Of a DNA stretch of 64,000 bases, positions 11,055 to 21,168 are shown piece by piece. The stretch's first letter is position 1, and each line of letters starts with the position of its first letter. A program made the position numbers and the translations under genes. This DNA is from Pseudomonas koreensis (GTDB lineage Bacteria; Pseudomonadota; Gammaproteobacteria; Pseudomonadales; Pseudomonadaceae), in contig NZ_JALJWP010000001.1 in the NCBI RefSeq assembly GCF_024169245.1, positions 3,101,501 through 3,165,500 of the forward strand, given 5' to 3'. A model generated the notes under the pieces. The model was given only the letters and a program-made list of their open reading frames with translations. It was not told the DNA's origin and made no database searches.

Positions 11055-11120
11055 CAGATGACAACCCGCCGCAGACCATTCGGGTCGCGGCCAATGCCAT
11101 CTGATTGGAGTTTGATGACC

Positions 11121-13025
11121 ATGAGTGTGGAAACTCAAAAGGAAACCCTGGGCTTCCAGACCGAGGTAAAGCAGCTGCTGCACCTCATGATCCATTCGCT
11201 GTATTCGAATAAGGAAATTTTCCTTCGCGAATTGATCTCGAACGCCTCTGACGCCGTCGACAAGCTGCGCTTCGAAGCCCTGGCCAAGCCTGAGTTGCTC
11301 GAAGGTGGCGCTGACCTGAAAATCCGTGTGAGCTTCGACAAGGACGCCAAGACCGTCACCCTCGAAGACAACGGTATCGGCATGAACCGTGACGATGTGA
11401 TCACCCACCTGGGGACCATCGCCAAATCCGGCACCGCCGATTTCATGAAAAACCTGTCCGGCGATCAGAAGAAAGATTCGCACCTGATCGGCCAGTTCGG
11501 CGTGGGCTTCTACTCGGCCTTCATCGTCGCCGACAAGGTTGATGTCTACAGCCGTCGCGCCGGCACCGACGCCAGCGAAGGCGTGCACTGGTCGTCGAAA
11601 GGCGAGGGCGAATTTGAAGTCGCCACTATCGATAAACCAGAACGCGGCACCCGCATCGTCCTGCACCTGAAGTCCGGTGAAGACGAATTCGCTGATGGCT
11701 GGCGTCTGCGCAACATCATCAAGAAGTACTCCGACCACATCGCTTTGCCGATCGAGCTGCCGAAGGAAGTCACTCCGGCCGAAGGCGAAGAGGCACCGGC
11801 CGTTGAATGGGAAACCGTCAACCGCGCCAGCGCCCTGTGGACCCGTCCGCGCACTGAGGTGAAGGACGAGGAATACCAGGAGTTCTACAAGCACATCGCT
11901 CACGACTTCGAGAATCCGCTGTCGTGGAGCCACAACAAGGTCGAAGGCAAGCTCGAGTACAGCTCGCTGCTGTACGTGCCGGCCCGCGCGCCGTTCGACC
12001 TGTACCAGCGTGAAGCGCCGAAGGGCCTGAAGCTGTACGTGCAGCGTGTGTTTGTAATGGATCAGGCCGAGTCGTTCCTGCCGCTGTACCTGCGCTTCAT
12101 CAAGGGTGTGGTCGATTCCAACGACCTGTCGCTGAACGTGTCGCGTGAGATCCTGCAGAAAGACCCGATCATCGATTCGATGAAAACCGCGCTGACCAAG
12201 CGTGTGTTGGACATGCTGGAAAAACTGGCGAAGAACGAGCCTGAGCAATACAAAGGCTTCTGGAAGAACTTCGGTCAGGTCATGAAAGAAGGCCCGGCCG
12301 AAGACTTCGCCAACAAAGAGAAAATTGCCGGTCTGCTGCGTTTCGCATCGACCCAGGGCGAAGACGGCGAGCAGGTCGTCGGTCTGGCTGACTACCTGGC
12401 CCGCGCCAAGGAAGGTCAGGACAAGATCTACTACCTCACCGGCGAAACCTACGCGCAGGTGAAGAACAGCCCGCACCTGGAAGTCTTCCGCAAGAAAGGC
12501 ATCGAAGTGCTGCTGTTGACCGACCGCATCGACGAGTGGCTGATGAGCTACCTCAGCGAGTTCGACGGCAAGACCTTTGTCGACGTGGCGCGTGGTGACC
12601 TCGATCTGGGCAACCTGGACTCGGAAGAGGACAAGAAAGCTGCAGAAGAAGTCGCCAAGTCCAAAGAAGGTCTGGTCGAGCGTCTGAAAACCGCACTGGG
12701 CGATTCCGTGGCTGAGGTGCGTGTGTCGCATCGTCTGACCGATTCGCCGGCGATTCTGGCCATCGGCGAACAGGACCTGGGCCTGCAAATGCGCCAGATC
12801 CTCGAAGCCAGCGGGCAGAAAGTCCCGGATTCGAAGCCGATCTTCGAATTCAACCCGAGCCACCCGCTGATCGAGAAACTCGATGGCGAGCAGAGCGAAG
12901 AGCGTTTTGGCGATCTGTCGCACATCCTCTTCGATCAGGCCGCCCTGGCGGCGGGCGACAGCTTGAAGGATCCGGCCGCTTACGTGCGCCGTCTGAACAA
13001 GCTGCTGGTTGAACTGTCGGTTTGA
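11121..13025 (+). CDS. htpG: Molecular chaperone HtpG (Hsp90)
   Basis: A 634-residue bacterial Hsp90, an ATP-driven cytoplasmic chaperone. The N-terminal GHKL ATPase has the N box [18 protein letters not shown], the DNGIGM motif and the [11 protein letters not shown] lid glycines. The middle domain contains the catalytic region around [12 protein letters not shown], and the C-terminal dimerisation domain ends the protein. The ATG at 11121 has a GGAG site 10 bases upstream and gives the family length; the ATG six bases earlier is too close to that site. Confidence 0.96.
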   Translation: MSVETQKETLGFQTEVKQLLHLMIHSLYSNKEIFLRELISNASDAVDKLRFEALAKPELLEGGADLKIRVSFDKDAKTVTLEDNGIGMNRDDVITHLGTIAKSGTADFMKNLSGDQKKDSHLIGQFGVGFYSAFIVADKVDVYSRRAGTDASEGVHWSSKGEGEFEVATIDKPERGTRIVLHLKSGEDEFADGWRLRNIIKKYSDHIALPIELPKEVTPAEGEEAPAVEWETVNRASALWTRPRTEVKDEEYQEFYKHIAHDFENPLSWSHNKVEGKLEYSSLLYVPARAPFDLYQREAPKGLKLYVQRVFVMDQAESFLPLYLRFIKGVVDSNDLSLNVSREILQKDPIIDSMKTALTKRVLDMLEKLAKNEPEQYKGFWKNFGQVMKEGPAEDFANKEKIAGLLRFASTQGEDGEQVVGLADYLARAKEGQDKIYYLTGETYAQVKNSPHLEVFRKKGIEVLLLTDRIDEWLMSYLSEFDGKTFVDVARGDLDLGNLDSEEDKKAAEEVAKSKEGLVERLKTALGDSVAEVRVSHRLTDSPAILAIGEQDLGLQMRQILEASGQKVPDSKPIFEFNPSHPLIEKLDGEQSEERFGDLSHILFDQAALAAGDSLKDPAAYVRRLNKLLVELSV

Positions 13026-13037
13026 TCACGTTGTAGG

Positions 13038-13064
13038 AAAAACCCGCTTCGGCGGGTTTTTTCG
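13038..13064 (+). terminator. Intrinsic terminator after htpG
   Basis: AAAAACCCGC, loop TTCG, GCGGGTTTTTT; located a few bases after the htpG stop. Confidence 0.9.
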
Positions 13065-13094
13065 TTCTGGTGTCTACACAATCAGGAGTCAGAA

Positions 13095-13823
13095 ATGAGC
13101 CAAGTCACTGTACGTTCCGTGGTCTATCAGATTGACGGCCAAGCCTATGAAGGCCGCCTGGCGTTCGACGCCGAGCATAAGGGCGCGCGCCCGGGTTTGC
13201 TGATGGCGCCGAACTGGATGGGCGTCAGCGCCGGTGCCGAGGACATCGCCAAAGCGGTGGCGGCCAAGGGTTATGTTGTATTGATCGCGGATGTCTACGG
13301 TCAGACCGTGCGTCCGCAAAATGCTGATGAGGCGCTGGCAGCGATGATGCCGCTCAAGGACGACCGCGCGCTGCTGCGCAAGCGTCTGCAAGTGGCCTTC
13401 GAGCAATTGCAAAGCCAGGGCGAAGCGGCGGTTGATACGTCGAAACTGGCGGTATTCGGTTTCTGCTTCGGTGGTTGCTGCGCGCTGGACCTGGCCCGTA
13501 CTGGCGCGCCGGTGAAAGCGGCGGTGTCGTTCCACGGCACGCTGGATTCGCCGAACCCGGCGGATGCACAGAACATCAAGGGCTCGGTGCTGGTGCTGCA
13601 TGGCGCATCCGATCCGTTGGTGCCGAAGGAGCAACTGCCGGCGTTCGAAGATGAAATGAACGCGGCCAAGGTCGACTGGCAGTTGCTCAGCTACGGCGGT
13701 GCGGTGCACTCGTTCACCGATCCACACGCGAACGTGCCGGGCAAGATGATGTACGACGAAAAGATCGCCAAGCGTGCGTTCAAGTCGATGCATGATTTGC
13801 TGGATGAATTGTTCAAGGGCTGA
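13095..13823 (+). CDS. Dienelactone hydrolase family protein
   Basis: A 242-residue alpha/beta hydrolase with a cysteine nucleophile in GFCFGGCC (Cys124), Asp173 in HGASDP and His205 in AVHSFTDP, the classic dienelactone hydrolase triad. Homologues cleave dienelactones or other small esters; no aromatic catabolism genes are nearby, so the substrate is open. A clear AGGAGTC ribosome site precedes the ATG. It lies between the htpG terminator and a REPIN and is likely a single-gene unit. Confidence 0.88.
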   Translation: MSQVTVRSVVYQIDGQAYEGRLAFDAEHKGARPGLLMAPNWMGVSAGAEDIAKAVAAKGYVVLIADVYGQTVRPQNADEALAAMMPLKDDRALLRKRLQVAFEQLQSQGEAAVDTSKLAVFGFCFGGCCALDLARTGAPVKAAVSFHGTLDSPNPADAQNIKGSVLVLHGASDPLVPKEQLPAFEDEMNAAKVDWQLLSYGGAVHSFTDPHANVPGKMMYDEKIAKRAFKSMHDLLDELFKG

Positions 13824-13831
13824 TTGCCCTC

Positions 13832-13906
13832 AGATCAAAAGATCGCAGCCTTCGGCAGCTCCTACATGAATCCGGTGTAGGAGCTGCCGAAGGCTGCGAT
13901 CTTTTG
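13832..13906. repeat. REPIN, family A
   Basis: Inverted pair of TGTAGGAGCTGCCGAAGGCT repeats with outer GCGATCTTTT ends, spaced by about 9 bases. It lies between the convergent hydrolase and pirin genes. Confidence 0.9.
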
Positions 13907-13908
13907 CT

Positions 13909-14781
13909 TTAACGGCTTGCCGGTAGTTCGATCCGCTCGACTTCCCCTGGCACCGTCGGCCAATCCCCGGCCGCCCATTTGCGCCGTGCTTCATCAATCG
14001 CCGCCGGATCACTGGCGACGAAATTCCAGTTGATCCGCCTCGGCCCGTCCAGCGGCGCGCCGCCGAACACCACCGCGTGCACATCGCTTTCAGCAAACAG
14101 ACTCATTTCTTCGCCAGCGGGCAGCACCACCAGCGCATGCGGCTCGATCGCGTCGCCATTCAATTGCGCATCACCGCTCAACACATACACCGCGCGTTCT
14201 TCATGCTCGGCCGGAATCAGCAATGTGGTCGCGGTCTGCATCTTCACTTCGGCATACAGCGTAGGAGAAAGCACCGGCACCGGCGATTCAAGGCAAAAGC
14301 CCGACCCGGCAATCATGCGAATCTGCACGCCAAGGTTATCGCTGACCGGCAACGTCGCTGCCGGGTGATGGCTGTAATGCCCCGGGCCCTGTTCGTGTGC
14401 CTTGGGCGAGGCCAGCCAGACTTGCAGGCCGTGCAGGGTAAAAGTTTCGGCGAGCAGCGGCACAGGCGTACGCTCGACGTGGGCGATGGCGCTGCCTGCG
14501 GTCATCCAGCTGACATCGCCAGCGCCGACCACCTGATCGGAGCCCAGACTGTCCTTGTGCTGCAGTTGTCCTTCAAACAAGTAGGTGAGCGTCGACAGAC
14601 CGATGTGCGGGTGCTGTCGGATATCCATGCCTTTGCCCGTCGGATAAATCGTCTCGAGCATGTGGTCGAAAAACACGAAAGGCCCGACGTTGCGGCATTT
14701 GGCTGACGGCAGCGGGCGCAGGATCGGCTGGCCTTCTACGTCTTCGGCGCGCGGGCGGATGATCAGGAGTGGCATGTCCAT
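13909..14781 (-). CDS. Pirin family protein
   Basis: A 290-residue bicupin. The N-terminal cupin has the metal-binding histidines in RQHPHIGLSTLTYLFEG and in IAHVERTP. The C-terminal half carries the pirin_C segment (AVYVLSGDAQLNG). Bacterial pirins are quercetinase-like or regulatory metal proteins. The start at 14781 (MDMPLL) has a GGAA site at suitable distance. It lies 61 bases downstream of the OsmC gene on the same strand. Confidence 0.88.
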   Translation of the reverse strand: MDMPLLIIRPRAEDVEGQPILRPLPSAKCRNVGPFVFFDHMLETIYPTGKGMDIRQHPHIGLSTLTYLFEGQLQHKDSLGSDQVVGAGDVSWMTAGSAIAHVERTPVPLLAETFTLHGLQVWLASPKAHEQGPGHYSHHPAATLPVSDNLGVQIRMIAGSGFCLESPVPVLSPTLYAEVKMQTATTLLIPAEHEERAVYVLSGDAQLNGDAIEPHALVVLPAGEEMSLFAESDVHAVVFGGAPLDGPRRINWNFVASDPAAIDEARRKWAAGDWPTVPGEVERIELPASR

Positions 14782-14842
14782 GGTGCATTCCAGGCTGAGC
14801 GGGTGATGCCAGAAGCATAACCCGCCGCTGGCATCGGGAGGA

Positions 14843-15259
14843 TTATTGGCTGTCAAAGCCTTGTGGCGCGTGGGTTTCGATGGTTACTTCGCTGGTGGTC
14901 ATCAGCTTGTGAATCGGGCAGCGATCGGCCACACGCAGCAGTTCCTCGCGCTGGGCGTCGGTCAATACGCCTTTGAGCGTCAGGGTGACATGCAGGGCGT
15001 ATTTGCCTTTCTGCTCTTCGCTGTTGTCGCGCTTGACTTCGACACCCACGCCGGTCAGTGGGATGTCTTTTTTCTTCGCGTACATCTTCAGGGTCAGCGC
15101 TTTGCAGGCGCCGAGGGCGGCGTCGAAATAGTCGTGCGGCTCCGGCGCGGTGCCTTCGCCACCGGCGGTTTTCGGTACGTCGGCAAACAATTCGTGGTCG
15201 TCGATCTGGACGGTATGACGAAAACCTTCGGCAGAGACGGTATTGACGGTGACAGTCAT
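14843..15259 (-). CDS. OsmC/Ohr family peroxiredoxin-like protein
   Basis: A 138-residue protein with the two conserved cysteines of the OsmC/Ohr superfamily: Cys52 in DAALGACKALTLKMYA and Cys114 in ADRCPIHKL. Such proteins reduce organic hydroperoxides with dithiol donors. It looks like the YhfA/OsmC branch rather than classical Ohr. The ATG at 15259 has GAGGT upstream. It lies directly upstream of the pirin gene and both may be stress-linked. Confidence 0.87.
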   Translation of the reverse strand: MTVTVNTVSAEGFRHTVQIDDHELFADVPKTAGGEGTAPEPHDYFDAALGACKALTLKMYAKKKDIPLTGVGVEVKRDNSEEQKGKYALHVTLTLKGVLTDAQREELLRVADRCPIHKLMTTSEVTIETHAPQGFDSQ

Positions 15260-15388
15260 GGAAACCTCACAGGCGGCAGGAAAAATCGTTGGATCAAAAC
15301 AGACCTTGCAGTTATAGAGCATTCCCAGCGGTTCGCGTTCCGCTTTTCGGCGGGGATGAACCCTTGTCGTCAGGGCGCGGTCTAGGCT

Positions 15389-16435
15389 ATGCCCATCTGC
15401 CGGAGATTACTTGTGTCCTTGTCTCGTCTGAGTCTTGCCTGTCTGCTGCTGTTCGTTGGCAGTGCCGGCGCCCGCGAATACACCTACAGCGATGCGCACC
15501 TGCATTACGTGGATTTTTTCCAGGAAAGCGCCGGCATGCAGAAATTGCTCACGGCCATGAAGGAAAACTCCATCGAGCACGTAATGATTTCCGGCATTCC
15601 CGTGGCGAAGAAATGGCATGAAGATGAACCCAAGCGCCCGCGTTATTACGCCGGTGATGACGCCGATGCCTATTGGTACAGCGCCACCGATGTGATCATT
15701 GCCCACGCGGTGGAAAAACTCGCGCCGGAGCAGCGCCAGTACTTTCATCCGTTCCTGTCTGGCTTCAATCCCAACGACAAGAATTCCGCCGCGCATATCC
15801 AACGCATGCTCGATCTTTATCCGGGGCTGTGGCAGGGCATTGGCGAAGTGTTTACCCGGCACGACGATCTGACGGCGCTGACCTCCGGCGACACACCCAG
15901 GGCTAACAACGAGGCCATGACCAAGATCTATCATCTTGCAGCTGAAAACGATCTGCCGGTAATGCTGCATTCCAACATCACCTCCAAGCGTGAGAAAAAT
16001 CCGCTGTACTTGAAGGAAGTCGAAGAGCCGCTGCGCAATCACCCGCACACACGATTCATCTGGGCGCATGCTGGCACCAGCGCGGAAATTCATCGGCACC
16101 AGACGCAGTTGCCGTTCTTGTTGCCCACCCTGACGCGCATGCTTGAGGCCTATCCGAATCTGTTCATCGATCTGTCGTGGAGCATGCTCACCCCGTACCT
16201 GCTGGACGAGCAGGGCAAGCCGCGTGCGGAGTGGCTGGCCCTGGTGGAGAAATATCCCGATCGCTTCATGCTGGGCTCTGACGTGGTAGGACGATTCAAC
16301 AAGCTCGGTAAGGAAATGCACAGCTACAAACCTTTCCTCGATGCGCTGCCGGAGGCGGTTGCACGCAAAGTCGCAAGAGACAACTTCCTGGCGATATTGC
16401 CGCGCAACGCAAGCCAACCCGCGGATCAGCGCTGA
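15389..16435 (+). CDS. Exported amidohydrolase family protein
   Basis: A 348-residue protein with an N-terminal signal peptide (LACLLLFVGSAGA, cleavage about residue 28). The mature part is a TIM-barrel amidohydrolase: metal site Asp35-Ala-His37 in YSDAHLHY, His in MLHSN (about 195), His in WAHAGTS (about 226) and Asp in MLGSDVVGR (about 305). This matches the amidohydrolase_2 superfamily. Secretion is unusual for this superfamily, so a periplasmic substrate is likely. Substrate unknown. Confidence 0.8.
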   Translation: MPICRRLLVSLSRLSLACLLLFVGSAGAREYTYSDAHLHYVDFFQESAGMQKLLTAMKENSIEHVMISGIPVAKKWHEDEPKRPRYYAGDDADAYWYSATDVIIAHAVEKLAPEQRQYFHPFLSGFNPNDKNSAAHIQRMLDLYPGLWQGIGEVFTRHDDLTALTSGDTPRANNEAMTKIYHLAAENDLPVMLHSNITSKREKNPLYLKEVEEPLRNHPHTRFIWAHAGTSAEIHRHQTQLPFLLPTLTRMLEAYPNLFIDLSWSMLTPYLLDEQGKPRAEWLALVEKYPDRFMLGSDVVGRFNKLGKEMHSYKPFLDALPEAVARKVARDNFLAILPRNASQPADQR

Positions 16436-16572
16436 AACGTCAAACCGCGGGTTCGAACCAGCCGCTCGTCTGCCTGGCGCCTATTCGTCTTACGCAATTT
16501 CAGCGCAATGCCGATACCTTCTAAAGCAACCCGCTGCAGGTGATGCAGCGCTTTTTGGAAGGAGCCAGAGTC

Positions 16573-18198
16573 ATGAATATCCGTAGTCTCAATATTGCCC
16601 CGCGCGCCGGTCTCGGTTTCGGCCTGCTGGCGTTGATGGTGTTTGCCCTTGGGGCGTTCGCCTTGCTGCAAATGTCGAACATGCGTGCGCAGTCCGATGA
16701 GGTCGACAACAACTGGCTGCCCAGCGTGATGGCGGTCGGGGAAATGAGTCAGGACATGCTGCGTCTGCGCGCATTGACCATGCGCCTGTTGCTCAATCGC
16801 GACCCCAAGGCACTGGAGCAGAACGTCGCCAAGCTCAACGAACTGCGCAGTGGCTTGAGCGAAGCGCAGCAGCGCTATGACCGGTTGATCGCCTTGCCTG
16901 AAGAGCGCGCGCTGTTCGATCGCTTCAAGGTTGCCGAGCACAAATACCTCGAGCTGCAGGCACAAGTCCTACAGCTCTCGGCGCAGAATCGGGTCGCTGA
17001 GGCCTCGGCGATTCTCAATGATCAGATGAGTCCACTGGCCGATGAGATTGCCGTGACTCTGCGCGATCTGGTCGAGATGAATAAACACAACGCCAATCTG
17101 GCCACCGAGGCTGCACGCTTGGTATTCAGTCAGTCACGGGTGTGGGTCGGGGTGATGATCGCCATGGCCGCACTGATCACCATTGGCCTGGCATTGCTGC
17201 TGACACGCAGCATCGTCGTGCCATTGTCGCAATCGCTCAGCGTGGCTGAAGTGGTGGCCAGCGGGGATTTGACCGGTGACATTCACATCGCTGGCAAAGA
17301 CGAACCGGCGCGCTTGCTGCAAGCGCTGAAAAGCATGCAGCACAATCTGCGCGACACCATTCGGCGCATCTCCGAGTCGTCCACTCAGTTGGCCTCGGCC
17401 GCCGAAGAGCTCAGCAGCGTCACCGAAGACGCCACTCGCGGCCTGCATCAGCAGAGCCAGGAAATCGAACAGGCCGCCACCGCAGTCAACCAGATGACAG
17501 CAGCGGTGGAAGAGGTGGCGAACAATGCCGTGGCTACGTCCGAAGCTTCCCGTGAGTCCGACCGCATCGCCCGCCAGGGGCGTGAGCAGGTGCAGCAGAC
17601 GGTGACGTCGATCGAGTTTCTGGCCGGCGACGTCACCAATAATGCGGCGCAGGTTGAAGCGCTGGCGCAAAAGGTTCACGGCATCAGCAAGGTGCTGGAC
17701 GTGATTCGCTCGATCGCCGAACAGACCAATCTGCTCGCCCTCAACGCCGCTATCGAAGCGGCACGCGCCGGTGATGCCGGACGTGGTTTTGCGGTGGTCG
17801 CCGATGAGGTGCGCGCCTTGGCTCATCGCACCCAGCAGTCGACGCAGGAGATCGAGCAGATGATCGGCGGGATCCAGCAGGGCACTGATTTGGCAGTCAG
17901 CTCGATGCAGCAAAGCAACGCCCGGGCGCGCTCGACCCTGGAGCTGGCTAAGGGCGCAGGTTCGGCCCTGGAGGAAATCGCTTCGGCGTTTACCTTGATC
18001 AACGAGCGCAACCTGGTGATCGCCAGTGCCTCGGAAGAGCAGGCCGCAGTGGCGCGCGAGGTGGATCGCAATCTGATGAACATCCGGGATCTGGCGATGC
18101 AGACTTCGGCGGGGGCCAATCAGACCAGCGCGGCGAGTCAGGATCTGTCGCGCCTGGCGGTGGATCTGAATGGGATGGTGGCGCGGTTTTCTGTCTGA
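16573..18198 (+). CDS. Methyl-accepting chemotaxis protein
   Basis: A 541-residue transmembrane chemoreceptor. TM1 is at about 14-35. A periplasmic four-helix-bundle sensor (about 36-190) follows, then TM2 (about 191-214), HAMP (about 215-270) and a cytoplasmic signalling domain with the hairpin tip [20 protein letters not shown]. The periplasmic part contains [17 protein letters not shown], as in 4HB_MCP sensors. There is no C-terminal CheR-tethering pentapeptide. The start is set by GGAAGGA eleven bases upstream. Ligand unknown. Confidence 0.93.
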   Translation: MNIRSLNIAPRAGLGFGLLALMVFALGAFALLQMSNMRAQSDEVDNNWLPSVMAVGEMSQDMLRLRALTMRLLLNRDPKALEQNVAKLNELRSGLSEAQQRYDRLIALPEERALFDRFKVAEHKYLELQAQVLQLSAQNRVAEASAILNDQMSPLADEIAVTLRDLVEMNKHNANLATEAARLVFSQSRVWVGVMIAMAALITIGLALLLTRSIVVPLSQSLSVAEVVASGDLTGDIHIAGKDEPARLLQALKSMQHNLRDTIRRISESSTQLASAAEELSSVTEDATRGLHQQSQEIEQAATAVNQMTAAVEEVANNAVATSEASRESDRIARQGREQVQQTVTSIEFLAGDVTNNAAQVEALAQKVHGISKVLDVIRSIAEQTNLLALNAAIEAARAGDAGRGFAVVADEVRALAHRTQQSTQEIEQMIGGIQQGTDLAVSSMQQSNARARSTLELAKGAGSALEEIASAFTLINERNLVIASASEEQAAVAREVDRNLMNIRDLAMQTSAGANQTSAASQDLSRLAVDLNGMVARFSV

Positions 18199-18219
18199 AT
18201 CAGCAGGCGACGAAATCCC

Positions 18220-18300
18220 TGTAGGAGCTGCGGCACGCTGCGATCTTTTCAAGATCAAGATCAAAAGATCGCAGCCTCGTTTCACTCGTCAGCTCCTACA
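18220..18300. repeat. REPIN, family A subtype
   Basis: Inverted repeat GTAGGAGCTGCGGCACGCTG...GCGATCTTTT with a less perfect right arm (AGATCGCAGCCTCGTTTCAC...). It shares this subtype with the element at 49.6 kb. Confidence 0.85.
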
Positions 18301-18322
18301 GGGGCGAAAGCTGCGGGCAAAT

Positions 18323-18350
18323 AAAAAGCCCCGCATTCGCGGGGCTCGTT
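18323..18350 (-). terminator. Terminator of the DUF3108 gene
   Basis: On the minus strand, GAGCCCCGC, loop GAAT, GCGGGGCTTTTTAT, beginning a few bases after the DUF3108 stop. Confidence 0.88.
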
Positions 18351-18364
18351 GTTCTTGCGATGGA

Positions 18365-19078
18365 TCAGCTGCCTTTGACAGTCTTGCCGTTGACCGTGCC
18401 GTCCTGGAGCATGATGTTGTACTCCTTGCCGTCAGTCTCGACCTGTTGCAGGCGCACCAGCAGGTAATCCCAGTCCTTGGCGAACCACAGCACGGTGATG
18501 CGCTTGCTTTGTGTCGGGTCGCGCACGCGTTCGACCTTGATCGCGTCGATCTGGCCGGCCTTGGTGTCGACCTTTTCCGAACCCAGTACGCGGAAGTCGT
18601 AGGTATCGACTTCGCCATCATCGACGACCTGATAGCTCATGCTTTTCTTGCCGGCGGCGACGTCGTGCTGCAGTGCCAGCTGGTAGGTCGACTTGTCGAC
18701 CATGCCACGGTTCAGCGGGATCTTCACCGCATCGCCACGGTCGGTACCGGTCACCAGCTTGTTGGCCCAGTCGAAGTCCAGATCAGCCTTTTTCGCTTTG
18801 CCCAGACCACCGCGTTCGAAGTGGTAGGACTGCGGCAGCAAGGTGTCCTTGTCCAGCTTCAGGGTGCTTTCTTCGGTCAGACTGGCGATCATCATCGACG
18901 CCTTGAAGCTGAGTTTCCAGACGCCGTTGGCTTCCTTGGTCAGGCTGCGTTCGGCAGTGCCGCTCATGGGCAGCTGCTTCCAGTCGGCGGTGTAGCTGGC
19001 GGAGAACGGTTGAAGGTCCGCTGCCTGCGCGAAGGGCAGGGCGAGCAGAGCGCAAGCGAAGAGCAGGGCGCGACGCAT
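18365..19078 (-). CDS. DUF3108 domain-containing exported protein
   Basis: A 237-residue protein with a typical Sec signal (RRALLFACALLALPFAQA, cleavage about residue 20). The mature domain fits the DUF3108 family of periplasmic beta-rich proteins (FSASYTADWKQLPMSGTAERSL...). It follows purN on the same strand with an 8-base gap, so it is probably transcribed with purMN. The link to purine synthesis is positional only. Function unknown. Confidence 0.85.
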   Translation of the reverse strand: MRRALLFACALLALPFAQAADLQPFSASYTADWKQLPMSGTAERSLTKEANGVWKLSFKASMMIASLTEESTLKLDKDTLLPQSYHFERGGLGKAKKADLDFDWANKLVTGTDRGDAVKIPLNRGMVDKSTYQLALQHDVAAGKKSMSYQVVDDGEVDTYDFRVLGSEKVDTKAGQIDAIKVERVRDPTQSKRITVLWFAKDWDYLLVRLQQVETDGKEYNIMLQDGTVNGKTVKGS

Positions 19079-19086
19079 AATATCTC

Positions 19087-19737
19087 CTAATTTCGAATCA
19101 AGTGGCCGCTGGCGGCGAGTAGCTGGCCGTCGAGTAAAGCACCCTGGTCCCCGAGGGTCAGTCTGCCTTCGGCAAACCAGCGTACCGCCATCGGATAGAT
19201 CAGGTGTTCCTGAACGTGGACTCGTTGCGCCAGACTCTGCGGCGTGTCGTGCAACTCTACCGGTAATACTGCCTGTACGACCAGTGGTCCGCCATCGAGT
19301 TCCTCGGTGACGAAGTGCACGGAGCAGCCATGTTCCGTGTCGCCGGCCTCCAGCGCACGCTGATGAGTGTGTAACCCTTTGTATTTGGGCAGCAGCGACG
19401 GGTGGATGTTGAGCAGGCGACCCTGATAGTGGCGAACGAAACCAGCGCTGAGAATGCGCATGAAGCCGGCCAGTACCACAAGTTTCGGGTTGAATTGGTC
19501 GATCAGTTCGATCAGCGCGGCATCGAAGGCCTCGCGGCCCTCGAATGCCTTGTGATCCAGCGAGCGGGTGGCGATACCCGCATCGCGGGCGCGTTGCAGG
19601 CCGTAGGCGTCGGCGCGGTTGGAAATCACCGCAGCGATGCGGACCGGGCTGTCGCCGGTCCGCGTGCTGTCGATCAGAGCCTGCAAGTTACTGCCGGTGC
19701 CGGACAACAGCACCACGACATCACAGGGCTTTGGCAT
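19087..19737 (-). CDS. purN: Phosphoribosylglycinamide formyltransferase
   Basis: A 216-residue cytoplasmic enzyme that transfers formyl from 10-formyl-THF to GAR in purine synthesis. Features are VLLSGTGSNLQALID at the phosphate-binding N-terminus, the catalytic region LAGFMRILSAGFVRHYQGRLLNIHPSLLP (Asn, His), and HQRALEAGDTEHGCSVHFVTEELDGG with the catalytic Asp. The ATG overlaps the purM stop (TGATG). Confidence 0.96.
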   Translation of the reverse strand: MPKPCDVVVLLSGTGSNLQALIDSTRTGDSPVRIAAVISNRADAYGLQRARDAGIATRSLDHKAFEGREAFDAALIELIDQFNPKLVVLAGFMRILSAGFVRHYQGRLLNIHPSLLPKYKGLHTHQRALEAGDTEHGCSVHFVTEELDGGPLVVQAVLPVELHDTPQSLAQRVHVQEHLIYPMAVRWFAEGRLTLGDQGALLDGQLLAASGHLIRN

Positions 19738-20795
19738 CAGTGAGCCTTGAGGTTCTTCAGCTCGACCTGCGCAGCGCCCTCGGCGGCCACGGCGATCTGA
19801 CCGATGACCCAAGGCTGCTCGCCAGCGTCACGCAGAGTGTTAAGGGCAACTTCGACGTGCTCCTGAGCCACGCAGATGACCATGCCGACGCCGCAGTTGA
19901 GCACGCGGTGCATCTCGGTTTCGTCAACGTTGCCTTTCTCTTGCAGCCAGTCGAAGACGGCCGGGCGAGTCCAGCTTGCCACGTCAACCACTGCTTGCGC
20001 GCCTTTTGGCAACACGCGCGGGATGTTGTCGAGCAGGCCGCCACCGGTGATGTGGGCCATGGCCTTGACCGCGCCAGTGTCCTTGATCAGCTTGAGCAGT
20101 GGCTTGACGTAGATGCGGGTCGGGGCCATCAGCAGGTCGGTCAGCGGTTTGCCGTCGAGCTGGGTGTTCTCGATGTCGGCGCCGGAGATTTCGATGATCT
20201 TGCGGATCAGCGAGTAGCCGTTGGAGTGCGGGCCGGACGATGGCAGGGCGATCAGGGCGTCACCGGTGGCGACTTTCGAGCCGTCGATGATTTCCGCTTT
20301 TTCCACGACGCCGACGCAGAAGCCGGCCAGGTCGTAGTCTTCGCCTTCGTACATGCCTGGCATTTCAGCGGTTTCGCCGCCAACCAGCGAGCAACCCGAC
20401 AGTTCGCAGCCAGCGCCGATGCCGGTAACCACTTGGGCAGCGGTGTCGACATTCAGTTTGCCGGTGGCGTAGTAGTCGAGGAAGAACAGCGGCTCGGCGC
20501 CGCACACCACCAGATCGTTGACGCACATGGCGACCAGGTCGATGCCGATGCTGTCGTGCTTGTTCAGGTTCAGCGCCAGACGCAGCTTGGTGCCGACGCC
20601 GTCGGTGCCGGAGACCAGCACCGGCTGCTTGTAGCCGGCCGGGATTTCGCAGAGGGCGCCGAAACCGCCCAGGCCGCCCATGACTTCCGGGCGCGCAGTG
20701 CGCTTGGCGACGCTCTTGATGCGTTCGACCAATGCTTCACCGGCGTCGATGTCTACACCGGCGTCCTTGTAGCTCAGGGAGGGTTGCTTGCTCAT
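19737..20795 (-). CDS. purM: Phosphoribosylformylglycinamidine cyclo-ligase
   Basis: A 352-residue AIR synthetase that closes the imidazole ring using ATP. The N-terminal [18 protein letters not shown] and the [12 protein letters not shown] motif are diagnostic. It is the first gene of a purM-purN-DUF3108 unit and is divergent from the DUF2066 gene. The family length is normal. Confidence 0.97.
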   Translation of the reverse strand: MSKQPSLSYKDAGVDIDAGEALVERIKSVAKRTARPEVMGGLGGFGALCEIPAGYKQPVLVSGTDGVGTKLRLALNLNKHDSIGIDLVAMCVNDLVVCGAEPLFFLDYYATGKLNVDTAAQVVTGIGAGCELSGCSLVGGETAEMPGMYEGEDYDLAGFCVGVVEKAEIIDGSKVATGDALIALPSSGPHSNGYSLIRKIIEISGADIENTQLDGKPLTDLLMAPTRIYVKPLLKLIKDTGAVKAMAHITGGGLLDNIPRVLPKGAQAVVDVASWTRPAVFDWLQEKGNVDETEMHRVLNCGVGMVICVAQEHVEVALNTLRDAGEQPWVIGQIAVAAEGAAQVELKNLKAH

Positions 20796-21168
20796 GATCC
20801 AGGCCTTTAGGGGAGGGGATTCAGGGGGTAACGACCGAGTTCAGCGGGAACATCGAACTCGATGGGCGATCGCCTCACACGAGTTTCGAGGGGCCCGGCT
20901 GTTGCCGGTCTGCGAAGGCGCGCGATTTTATCAGGCTTGAGGGGCAGCGGCCATCCTCGCACCGACGGGCAGGGCCATATCGGCGGAAATTTTTTGCAAT
21001 CGCTGCGTATGACTGCCTGTATAAGGTGTGGCGATTAACCGTCTATCGTTAGGAGTGTGCAAAAACTTACCGCCACCGTGTGAATGTTTTGCGAGAGCTG
21101 GGGGTCACAGCCTTGCTCAAACGGTTCACGCGGCGTGTTCCAGCCGCTCCTGTCGACGGGAATTTTCC
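20796..21168. other. Divergent intergenic region, purM / DUF2066
   Basis: A 373-base gap separating divergent genes; it must hold promoters for both directions. I see GC-rich short inverted repeats (for example GGCCCGG...CCGG near 20895) but no operator, riboswitch or coding frame that I can support. Confidence 0.5.
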
